A stretch of DNA of 64,000 nucleotides, from assembly GCA_026874595.1 (NCBI GenBank), contig CM049317.1, positions 66,134,618 through 66,198,617 on the forward strand, read 5' to 3'. A program made the translations under genes and the position numbers. The notes beneath the pieces are model-generated. The model was not told the DNA's origin. It saw nothing but the letters and a program-made list of their open reading frames with translations, and ran no database searches. Position 1 is the stretch's first letter, and every line of letters starts with the position of its first letter. Positions 22,477-33,434 of the stretch are shown in pieces. This DNA is from Sipunculus nudus. Lineage: Eukaryota > Annelida > Sipuncula > Golfingiida > Sipunculidae.

Positions 22477-25400
22477 TCAATGGTTCTTATTAATTTTTGA
22501 GGTTTGATTAATTTTTCCCACGAATCCAATAACTTTTGGTACAAAGCTTACAACGAAATAAGTCAGTGTAAGGTATTTGATAAATGCACAAAAATAGAAT
22601 ACTAATGCATAATTCTTTGTAAGCGGGATGTATTCACTGCTTAGTGTCACACACAGGCATGCCACAGTTGCTATTATTTTACTGCCAATAGATGGAGCCA
22701 CAGCAGATTCTAGATCCTGTTTTGATGGAATGTTGAGTGCAATACCCAGACCTGAAAAAAAGATGTGCAAAGATGTAAATAAAAACTATCAATAAATATC
22801 TGTAGGAAAAAAATATTTTCCAATTGTTTATGCTCATTCACTGAATTGCCTAAATCAGTATTCAATTGAGTCAAATACTGTGAAATTGTTTATGACAGAA
22901 ATACAGTATATGCAAATAAAATTTTTAAAATGTTATATTCACTAGGAAAATGTCTAGGCCTATGGTGTATACATATCACAGTCTGGTGTTTGGCCTGATT
23001 TTAAATGTTCATAAAAATAGAATTAATTACAAACTAAAATAAATTCCAAGTAAACATGAAAATAACATGACAATACAAGTATACAAGAGCATGATAAAAT
23101 GTTAAAGTCTGATAACCTGATGACATTATTAATATGCACAGATTTTGCTGATTATCAAACTCCACTAGGTGAGATAGTTTTGTGATTAACATTCATAGTT
23201 ACAGTACAGCGCTGTATTTCCGAATGCCAGATTTCCAAAATTTTGTTTTTCCGAAAATTGAAATGGGGAACCGAAAATTTATGCGTATTTCCGAAATATA
23301 TTTCAAGTATGTAAAAACCTATAATGAGTATTGTAAATATGAGTCACAAGGACTGCAGTTATGTGGTAAGCCCAGGGGTGACTCTAATTAATTAGTTCTG
23401 GGCCCATGTCGCGGGGGCAAAGTTATGAAAACTACAGCTAGCCCCGCAAAGCTCGGCCCCTTGTACCCCTAGCAAGCGACTGAGCAATTTATCCAAGAGC
23501 ACTTGTGTGTTATCAACCACATCTCGTTTGTACTCAAGCAAGCATAGTTTGTCGGCTTAGGACAGGATGTCATGCCAAATAACTGAGCAGTTTACTCGCA
23601 TCACCACTGATGAGGTATAATTCATTAATTGCTTGTGCTCGAGCAGCATTTATATGTCCAGGTCTTCAATTTTAAGTAGATTGATAAGAAACATTTGACC
23701 TTTCCCTCCAGCAAACTTGATGATAAAAAAAAGAGCACGCACGTATCCTTAAAGCAGGTTAGTCTGATCTTTGACAATTATGGTCAGCAATAATCCAATA
23801 TCTTTTATACGTCCAGGTCGTCAATTACGAATATCGAAAAGAAACACCCTGTTCCTCGGGTAAAATGGCATTAAGTCAATCATTAACTGTGGTACTAACT
23901 TGCCGCTGGACCCTTGTCCGCATATCCAAATGTTCGTTTTTACGAACAAAAAGCTTGTCCCCTGACGCTTTCGGAAAAACGGCGCTCTACTGTAGTTCCA
24001 TAAATAAAATATTAAGTGCCTGGTAAGTCACTGCAACACTACAAGGAAGCCTGGTGACCTATGACCCCATTAAATATTTGCTTTCCTGTGAATCAAACTC
24101 AGGTGAGATATATTTTATTGGTAAAGATTCATTGTGAATTTCATGAAAATCCATCAAATTTGAGGCAAGTTATTGAGGAGACCACTAAAGATAACAGACA
24201 GATAGGCTGCCATTACCATAAGAACACCAATAAGATGGGGGAAATAAAAAGTAACTTTGTAATTTACAATATGTTAAGATTGTATTTTAATTTACCATAG
24301 CTGATTTTTTCTTTAAATAAATTTAAATATTTTTTATTAAATCTTATTTAAATCTACGTTAAACAAAATTAAATTTACATTTCAATGCTTGAAATACCTC
24401 ACCAACAAGAGAGCTTGTATCCCTGACGACAGCGAACCACAGTGTGGTGTCCAGGTGGATCCACTCTTTCTGTGCACAATGCTTCATCCCCAGTTTGGTT
24501 GACCAAAGCGGGTCTATTCCGAACACCTGAACTCCCCAGTAAACCAGGAAGTTGCCCACCAACAGCAAGACGGTACAAACCAGGTACTGTGGTAGTGTGA
24601 TGCTCAAAAGTGGAAGTTGTTGGCATCCACAAGCAAGAATTATTCCTGTTATTTGATATAATAATAAGTTGTTATTTAATTTGATTAATTATTATCTATT
24701 CATTGTTACATGATTTATGGAGATATGTTACTGTAGTTGTTACAAGTAGGATATTATTAAACACATTTTCATTTATGTATGTTATTGTATGTTTCATTAT
24801 ACAGATCTATGTACATCACTAAATATTTTGTTACATTGTAACCCTTGAACCTACTCAGATAAAAGCAAAACAGTGTTCTCTGAATTTGTGAGCACTGCAG
24901 GCCTCCTCTGAAGCCTGCACCTGTGTGATAATGGGGAGTCTACTACAGAGTGTACAACCTTGGAAAATAGATCATGATTAAAATAAATATGAGATGCAAA
25001 TCCATGACATGTGACTAATATTGTGTGCAGAGGTCAGTTTTTCAACATTTCTTCATTTCCTCTTTCAGCTCTGGCATTGTTTGAACTTGTGATCTAACAG
25101 TACAGCACTTAGCGTTTGCTCATAAATATTTTTTTTGCCAATTTTTCAATCAAACATGGCATCAAATGTAGATTTACTTATAAAAAGACATTGGGGTTAT
25201 TTTGGGTGGCAAACATACACAGTGGAACCTGTCTGAAAGACCACCTTCCAATTAAGACCACCCTTGAGTAAAATGAAAGCATTTTCATTGGTTATAACTG
25301 ACCTATCTAAAAAGTCCACCTGTGAATTAAGACCCCATTTTGCCAGTCCCATAGGTGGTCTTATTACACAGGTTTCACTGTAAGTAGCCAGTGCACAGAG

Positions 25401-28400
25401 ACCATGGGAGGGGAGACATTGGAATTTGTGAAGCTCATCATACCTACGATTGTTCCTGCTATGACCTGATGAGGAAAGTGTGTTGCAATGAAGCATCGAG
25501 ATAAACACACAGCTCCCATGAAGACTGTAAAGGACAGCCATATCAACAAGCTCCAGGGGTAAGAACTGCAATGATAATCACAACATATCAAACTTAATTT
25601 TCAATTAATGATGAAGTAGAACCAGAGATGAAAAAGTATTCATTACAATCACCACTTTTAGTTTAATAGCAAAGAATATTTGTCTTGCAGCATGGTATAC
25701 ATTTTAGTTTATAATAAAATTGACTGATTATCTAACAGCTGATGGCCATAAAATGACAAAACGGTATTGTGCAACTTTAAAGAGGGATGTTTATGTAAAT
25801 CTGAATGATTACCTCCAAGAAATGTTTAAAATATGATAACTGTATTGCTGTTGAAATGAAAATAGCAAAAAAAAAACCTCAACTTTCCTTGTTCTGTTAA
25901 TTGTTTAAAAATAGCATTTCAAACAGAAATTATACAATAAATTAATGCCTGAAGTTGACATTTAATGCATGAAATAAATTTTACTTGAATATGAGCAGTC
26001 TACCAGAGACTCTCAAATCTCAGGGGTCAGGATTAACGGAGGCATTGAATGTCTCCTGACATGAGAGCTCTCCAAATTTCTGGTATCAGAGATGCAAAAG
26101 TATCCAGATACACAGACACAACAAAAGAATTATTGTAGGTGGCACCACCTTTGGGCTGATATGTCCAACCATTCATGAGATATGTGTAATATTTACAAAA
26201 AATTGGGACACAAATGGACATAATGCAAAAATTATTAATATTGGTGCCCTCAGTTTTGCATGAGCGACAAAGCTACCAAAGATCTATGGATATGCAAAAT
26301 TTCAGAATGATACCTCGAACCACTCCTTAGATACATGCATGGATGTATATAGATACAAATTGTGATTGTAGGTGGCACCAAATTTTTAGTTATGAATGCT
26401 GTCCATGATGGACTGACGTGCAACATTACAGGTCAATACACTGAACCCCTGCTGATATGTGTATGAATGTATTATCTGTAAATGTGACTGTAAGTGGCAC
26501 CACCTGTCTTGTATATGAGAAAGCTAGCAAAGATGGATGAACATAAATATTTCAGGCTGATACTTTAAACCACTCCCTAGATATATGTGATTGCACAGAT
26601 AGGCATTACATGAACACAATTGCAGGCTGTGAGTTTTTTTTCTGGATAAAGTATGATAAAAGCACTCCTATTGTAGACCTAAAATTTGTAAAATTTCATC
26701 AAAATGTATCTGAAGTATTATATGGATACTAAATAATAATTATCAAAATTATAAATTTCTTTGGTGAATGTGGCAGAAAATGCTTTACATTATATAAGCT
26801 AGTGGTGCCATCTGTTGGTGAGATTAGGAACAAGATTAAGTTTGCTACTGACCTGGTGTTAGACTTGGAATCATCTCTGGTTAGGAATGATGATAACATG
26901 GTGAATATCACGGCAGCTGTCACCATGGCATGACCTGATGGACTTCCTGAAATATAAGTGTCACTTCAGTTTACTGAGAGACAAAAGAAAAAACTTTGAA
27001 ATCTTTTCAAAGAAATTACAATAAGTAGTTTGAAAATATGGATATAATACACAAATGACACATCAGTTATGATGCTCAGCTGACATAAAGCATTTAAGGC
27101 TACTGATAAGGCTACTGATAAGTAACATGTTACATGTCCAAGTCTACATATACTAAGCATACCTCATGGAAAACAATAAAAAATTGCTAACACAAATACC
27201 TATGTCTAATAAGAGTAGTTGTGTTAGCTGCTTGGTAATATTGGTGGTCTTCTTATAAGGGTGTCACTGTTACAACTGTATAAAAATCTTATCATCTGAT
27301 TAATATATTCTGAACCTTGTCATTTTAATTTGTTTGAAAGCATGCCTCATGTTAAGCTGACTGAGATTATACTTTGAAATTATACTTCAGCAGACATAAT
27401 AATCTTAGCTTTGTATTAGATATGATATCAGTACTATAATTATTTAGATTCACAAAATTACTAAGTACTATGGAAATGTGAGTTTGCTTAGAATAAATTC
27501 AATTATCAATTCTTTACCTTCCATTCAATTCTTGATTCAATTCTTACTGGATTAGAAATTTTCAGACTTTGTAAAATATAAAACAATTTTACCAAAATGA
27601 ATGCTAATAAATTTCAGCAAATAAAAGAAAAATGTGCTCTCCCTCTGCTTGTTGCCACCATACATGTTTATATCCGAGTGGAGTGGTCCACCATAGAACC
27701 TTTAAAGTAGATTTAGAATACACACGCCTTGAAAAGCTTCCACATATCAAACTGCTCTGTCAAATTTGAGTGCTCACAAAGGACTTTAGGGATGGTACTT
27801 GCAAAAACAAAATAATCGATTCATAGGCTAATAGTCAATAATAATTTACACCCCTACTTAGTATGTCACCTATTTGTCACTAAAAGATCAGGGGCTTGTT
27901 GCAATAATATTTTACTGAACTTGAGCCCAGTTGCGGGCCGAAATACCTTTGTTACAATTGGTCATAATGTTACCATAGTGACACACAGGTGCCCCTGGGC
28001 TTAAGTCACCTACATGACTTCAGTCACCTTATTGCAACACACCCCAGGACTTTCAAGAGTCACATATTTTTGAAAGAGTGAAGAGTCACCAATTTATGAC
28101 AGTGGACTTTGATTATCAAACCATCCAATCACAGAATGCATGTTGAATATTTATGATCTATAGGTATCACTCATGTTTGCATCCAGTCAAATTTGTGCAT
28201 CTGAGTTAAATTAGAAAGTTACAACTACATGTACTTTATCATCTGACTGACCTAGCTGACTTATGATAAGCAAACCCATCATTAAATTGTTTATAAGGGT
28301 AACTGGAATTTGACACATGGAATTTAGACTAAATTGAGCAGGTATCTGACTATTTTAAACAGGAACTAGAACTAAAATTTTGATTTACATCTGAGCTACT

Positions 28401-29778
28401 GTTAACTCTTTAAGATTTTTTTTTCAGAAATTTAAAAAAATGTGAATAACTATTCATGTCTCTTTAAAATATGAGAAGTATTTTGGGACAAATCTGGTAC
28501 TTTTAGATAGTATATGACATATTTTCTCAACCTACCAGGGCCCAGCTCACATGTCAGTGGGTACTGCTTGAGTGTAGGTCTGTTTTCTGCTGTGTAGAGA
28601 GCTGTCTCAGCTGTCCACCAGTAGGGTCGTTCCCCAAGTAGCACCCTGTCTCATAAGACATCAGATAAAGAACAGCTGTTATTCCCTAATTTGATTACAA
28701 ATCCAGTCTACCTCCAATATACTCAATATTTACTGACTTAGTTACAGTAGAATTCAAAATTAGGTTCCCAGGTAGGGCTCATTTTAGTCCAATAGCTACC
28801 ATAAATTCTCCATTATACCCTAAGCTGCATGTCTCTTCTGAGGCACTAGTTATTCATCCTTTGAAGTGAGAAATACTTGGGGGGGGGGGGGGGGGGGCTT
28901 TAGGGATCAGAAACATCACATACTCAAAGCATTAAGCAATCATAGGGCTAATAAGGTCAACTGTAATATTTGTCTCTCCTTATCCATCTACCAAATATTT
29001 ATAAAATTAAGCTAAAAACTAAATCTATATACTATTCTTGTTAGCAATTTAAATCCTTACAGAAAATAAAAAATAAATAATACAGGAGAAGCTTAAAAAA
29101 TCTACAGTACATCAATTATATAATAGAAATATGACACAAAATCTTATAATATTACTGAAAACGATAAAGCATTACTTCTTGAAGGATTTACAGATGATGT
29201 TCATTAGCTATGTAAAGAAATCTCACTAAAATTTTATTATAAAGAAACATAATTTTGCTTTATTGTTAAAAAGGGAAATCCTCACCATTTCAGCACAGCA
29301 TTAAGCCACTCTGAGATGACAGCGATCCACAAAACTTGTACCCCTGCCCTTGCTGACCAGCAATATGTCAGAGGAAAGTATACTAGAAACGCCAGGCGAG
29401 GATCACCTAGCCGTGTCATAAACAGCATGACATTACTGTGGTCCTGAAACAGAAACAAACATGATGTAAATAAATGATGTTATAAACATCACTGGTACTG
29501 AAGGAAACATATACCAGATTAGGTCTTTGGCAAACTTCCTGGCGTCCATGAGTCTGCAATCTATGCAAACAATTTGACCAAAATCATTAGTCAACTGAAA
29601 TATCTTGCCAGTTTACAAATCTGAAAAGAAACCTATCGTAGCTAACAGATGAACTCAAATTCAAATCTGAAGATTCTTCTGTTATAAATAGAAGTGAGAT
29701 TTTGCTATGTTTACTGACCTTGAATGTGTCCTGCATATTCTGTATGGCAGACACCCCTGCCAGGTGTAGCTGGTCCAT
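22477..29778 (-). CDS. G6PC: Glucose-6-phosphatase catalytic subunit, complete, seven exons
   Basis: Hydrolyses glucose-6-phosphate to glucose in the endoplasmic reticulum membrane, the last step of gluconeogenesis and glycogen breakdown. Minus-strand coding exons: 29719-29778, 29286-29443, 28536-28645, 26853-26946, 25444-25565, 24403-24645 and 22477-22751. All junctions are GT-AG and phases agree, giving 353 residues against 357 in human G6PC1. The phosphatase signature is complete: K72 and R79 in KWVLLGERP, PSGH with H115, and SR(X5)H with R164 and H170. Hydrophobic membrane segments run along its length. The C-terminus (NKNH) lacks a clear dilysine ER-retrieval signal, unlike human. The start is the first ATG and fits the family N-terminus. 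Introns 5 and 6 carry TIR elements. Which vertebrate paralogue it matches best was not tested. Confidence 0.93.
23202..23992. mobile_element. Non-autonomous TIR DNA element in a G6PC intron
   Basis: 791 bp in the last G6PC intron, flanked by TA on both sides. The left end CAGTACAGCGCTGTATTTCC and the reverse complement of the right end, CAGTAGAGCGCCGTTTTTCC, form terminal inverted repeats of about 25 bp. No transposase frame is visible. CAGT ends plus a TA duplication suggest a pogo/Tc1-mariner-type element. A fragment of its right end recurs at 57520-57592. Confidence 0.75.
25220..25380 (-). mobile_element. Short TIR element (CAGTG-AACCTGT family), G6PC intron copy
   Basis: 161 bp. The left end CAGTGGAACCTGTCTGAAAG and the reverse complement of the right end, CAGTGAAACCTGTGTAATAA, are terminal inverted repeats, followed by AGACCACC on both arms. 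Related copies lie at 35872, 37028-37174 and 38964-39138. No coding capacity; probably a pogo-like MITE. Confidence 0.75.
26030..26830. repeat. Modular repeat array in a G6PC intron
   Basis: Repeated modules of about 120 bp, each with a GTAGGTGGCACCACC-like core and a 'CAAAATTTCAG...GATAC' phrase, at roughly 26137, 26371 and 26493, with a more diverged one near 26806. The same cores recur in the MTPAP introns (51880-54610), so this is one repeat superfamily present in two genes. Confidence 0.6.
28879..28897. repeat. Poly-G tract
   Basis: Run of about 18 G in the third G6PC intron; length may be unreliable in the assembly. Confidence 0.9.
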
Positions 29779-30871
29779 GGTGATTTTCTAATTTCTTCAC
29801 ACGTTTCTACCTTTACCTGTAATCATGCAGATTCCAACAATTTTCATATTACAATAACGTGCACAGATATATTCAAGAAAATTCTAAGCATGTTCATAGG
29901 TTAAGAATTAATAGCACCCATGTTCACCTAGGCTTGAGTGTTTCTAAAGTCCCCGATTTGTCAGAGACAACTGGTATTTTGTTGAGTGCATCTTTTAACA
30001 CAGCTACAGTTTATGGATGAAATGTTCGTTAATTTATTGCCATATTGTTTTCTTACATGTGACTGAAAGTGATTTTGACCAGTTAGTTATCATGCTACTG
30101 AGTGATACAAATTATGGAATGAGATCTGACAAAAACCTAGACTTCCACATTAGAAACACTTGTAATTTTAACATAATGCATTCATGGAATATTCAAACAT
30201 TTCAGATCAACAATCGTTAAATACAAGTGTTATACTTTTATATAATACCTCCATCATGTGATAAATCTTTTTTCTGTTCAGTCATCCCTGTTCCGACTCT
30301 TTTGCTTCAAATGCTTGAATTTATTTTGGACAAATTAACTCGTGAAAAATTGGTTAAACCTTGGTTTAAAAAATATATGATTAAATAAGGAGATGAGCCT
30401 TTTTAATATACAAATTCAGAAAAACTGATAAGCCCATGATGTCAATTCTAATCAAATATGTTTCAACTTTTAATACTGTACATACTAAAATATATAGCTT
30501 ATTCTATTTCATTCCAAACATTCATTTATTCTCAGACTAGAGAAAATTTTATATGACAATGATTTAGTTATGGTGTCATGGTTTTGTAAATGATGAATAA
30601 AGGCTGAAAATAGTTTAACACACTGAGCAACATTTTCACTGTGATAATTTATTATCACAAAGATTTAGGGAATCGTAAATTATTTTGAAATGAGCATGCA
30701 AAAACAAGTGTTTTTTCTCCCACAGAAAAAAATACAGCACTTCTGTTATAAAATCATCAAAATTACCATAAGATCTGTCCATATATAGAATAAATGTTAT
30801 TATTAAGCTGAAACTGCTATACTGCTAGTCCTTGAGCTAAACCATATAATTAACTAATTAAATAATTTAAA
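29779..30871. other. G6PC upstream region, no other gene seen
   Basis: This should contain the G6PC promoter and 5' untranslated sequence on the minus strand. No clear TATA box or CpG island stood out. A 67-codon open frame on the plus strand (30017-30220) is not recognisable. Confidence 0.5.
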
Positions 30872-31136
30872 CAGGGCTCGACATAACTTTTGAAAGTACT
30901 TGTCTTGTCAAGCAAGTAACATCTAGCTGTTACTTGCCCTACATGAATTTTTACTTGCCACACAAATATTAGTGATTGTATTCAAGAACACAAAGATACT
31001 TTTTCATGCCTTCCGTTAACAAATATGTTTGACCCACTTGTCCAGGCGGGTAAGAAGGAGGGGACTTCTAGTTGCCTAACACTATTTTCTGGAACTTTCA
31101 CTTGCCCCAGGCAAGCGGTTAACTGTTAATGTAGAT
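30872..31136. mobile_element. Short hAT-like TIR element
   Basis: The left end CAGGGCTCGACATAAC and the reverse complement of the right end, CAGGGATCTACATTAAC, form inverted repeats. TTAAA flanks both sides, a possible 5-bp duplication (hAT elements usually make 8 bp, so assignment is tentative). The interior contains repeated CTTGCC/CTTGTC phrases. No coding capacity. End coordinates are accurate to a few bases. Confidence 0.6.
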
Positions 31137-31211
31137 CCCTGTTAAAATAATTGCCCTAAATGCTAGATGCAACTAGGCAAGCTTATACTTTTCGTGAACC
31201 AATCACCACAG

Positions 31212-31361
31212 GCTCAACAGCAGCTGTCACCAAAGTTAATATGTGACTGGTCAGATGCCAAATACAGGGAGTGGAACTTGTCCAAACTAGGTGGAGGCTC
31301 CTATCCTTGCACTGGTCTACTGGCGGACCACGTGAAGTCTCTCCCACTCTGTTCCAAGTGA
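31212..31361 (+). CDS. Unrecognised terminal-exon candidate
   Basis: After a plausible acceptor (CAATCACCACAG) an open frame runs 49 codons to TGA. Its residues look protein-like: LSPKLICDWSDAKYREWNLS, then a GGGSYPCTG turn and a short C-terminus ending LPLCSK. Codon use is richer in G and C than the surroundings. I do not recognise the family, and no partner exon was found on the plus strand within the neighbouring kilobases. It could be the last coding exon of an unseen gene, a relic, or chance. Confidence 0.3.
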   Translation, partial: AQQQLSPKLICDWSDAKYREWNLSKLGGGSYPCTGLLADHVKSLPLCSK

Positions 31362-31471
31362 GGATGCCAGAAGAAGCTGGGATTTATTTACCTATAGTGC
31401 AATCTATTTTATCATAGGGTTGTTAATGGGTTAGTCCACTTAGAGTGAAGGAGGGGTGGCCTGGCTAATGG

Positions 31472-32070
31472 AGTCTAAAGCCCAAAACAAACTAACTGCG
31501 CACGTCAAGCGTCACGCGTCAAATCCGGAAAAAGTCGCTTCACTCTATATATCAATGACAAAACAGACTAACGCGCGCACGTCAAGTGTCAGCTATCGCT
31601 CATCGAGCGATTTTTGCCACTTGCCACATTCGGATTCCTGATAATGGCAAAACTTAGGAGAGGATTTCCCTCCCCAGCACTCGCATTCTATATTAAACTG
31701 CAGGTGAAACTTTTGTTATACTTCATTGAACTATAATTATTGATTTGTATCTGGATAGAAAACGTGCAACAAAGCAACACCAATATATAAATATCGTTAA
31801 GAATAGTAACCGAGTTCTGTCATATATGAAGAACATGTTTGGTCACAAACAGATACATATTTGTTCAATTAATCCAGTGCTGATTACCAAAATACTATTT
31901 TTACAAAGATAAACAAAAAGAAAATACTATAGGTGCTTGGTTAATACCAACCAATCTGACGTGGTCTTGCACTTTGTAGCCGCGTTAATGTGTTTTGAAT
32001 TTGTCCAAGCCGAGCTGGTGGCGCCCGCCTGACGCGCGTTAGTCTGTTTTGGGCATTACAGATTTAGACT
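31472..32070. mobile_element. TIR element with duplicated inner end
   Basis: About 600 bp. Left end AGTCTAAAGCCCAAAACAAA; reverse complement of the right end AGTCTAAATCTGTAATGCCC then AAAACAGACTAACGCG. The ACTAACGCGC-CACGTCAAG part of the left end occurs a second time inside at about 31560-31600. This CpG-containing sequence stands out from its AT-rich surroundings. No transposase. Confidence 0.6.
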
Positions 32071-33374
32071 GTTACACAATAAAATGCACAAGGTCAGTAA
32101 CAGGGAGTTTGTTCTTGAAATCTTACAGTCGGAGCAGTCATGAAAGCAGATTCAAAATAATGTATCAGTATTTCAGCATATTTTATTATACTAGTAACAA
32201 AAAGAGAATACTACACTAATTAATGTGATCCAAAATGACTGATTAAATGGCTTGACAGTTTGTGTGGGCATGGAAAACTTCACCCCTTTTCTCATGTCAT
32301 GGAAAACTTCACCCCTTTTCTCATGTCATGAAAAAAGATTATTCGTCAAAATTCAGTCCAGAGTAGCTACAGGCCTGAACCCAGTTGTGTCAATTTTTCT
32401 TCCGAAGTCCCTGATGGGGAGGGACGACTTGCAAACATACACACATATATATAGGCCTACACCTTTTAGCGTCTGTATGACGCATTTCAAATATATACTT
32501 TTATAGATATATATACTAAATAATATTTCAAATATATTACTATTAGTTAAAAGGTTTTAGGAAATAAGGTATTATATTTCCATTATCAGTTAATTCTATA
32601 AACCAGGTTTAGATATATTTCAAAATTAAAACTCATAAATGGAACAAAACTATTTATCAATATATTTCTTCTACAATATAGAAAAATTATTCTCTGAATA
32701 GTTGGGGGGGGGGGGGGGAGGGAGTGATAACATTGACCAACCCCCAATGGCCATAAAGTTGGAGATATATACACCCCCCAATCCCCCTAGGCCTACATAT
32801 TTTGACCCCCTGCCTGTTAGTGTTACGCAAACAATTCTTATTTGTGCTTTCTTGTAATTTCTAAATGGAGCTGAATGTTCAAGCCAAGTCCAGTGTGACA
32901 AAAAACTAGTAATTAACCATATTATTACAAAATCATGAAAATAATAATCCAAATTGCCAATATTAAATAAAAATTTAATTGCATGTTGTCGATAATATTA
33001 AATATGGGCAATCCATTGGCTATTGCTTTTAATAAAAAATAAGCAGCTGAATTATTTTTATATGTGTTCACTATTTACCAGAGCGTCTCCATAACAATTA
33101 TGACAAAATAACACTTCCACAGTCCAGATATATATACGTACGTGGAAACCAGTGACCTCAGTGGTTATCAGGTTATCATAAGTGCATGTGCACCATAATC
33201 ACTCTCCAGGGATATGCCTCAAGGCGAATGAAATATGATACATGTATATAGATAATTTGCGACAAAATTCACGTTTATGCGATTCCTTTAAGTTATATAG
33301 ATAATAAGAATTTAATCTAAAGGGGCATAATAGCTGGAAAAATCTTAGCCTTGAAATTTGTGTTTATTTTGCTT
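32071..33374. other. Upstream region of MTPAP, with one repeat copy
   Basis: No gene recognised. A repeat at about 32690-32815 (TTATTCTCTGAATAG, a G run, then GGATATATACACCCCCC and TAGGCCT) matches 63009-63123. A near-exact tandem duplication, CATGGAAAACTTCACCCCTT, lies at about 32269-32330. The MTPAP promoter should lie near the end of this stretch. Confidence 0.5.
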
Positions 33375-33434
33375 ATGCTGGGAGAGTTGATACTATTGAC
33401 ACATGGGGGAAGCAGGCCCTTGAGAGTTATCAGT

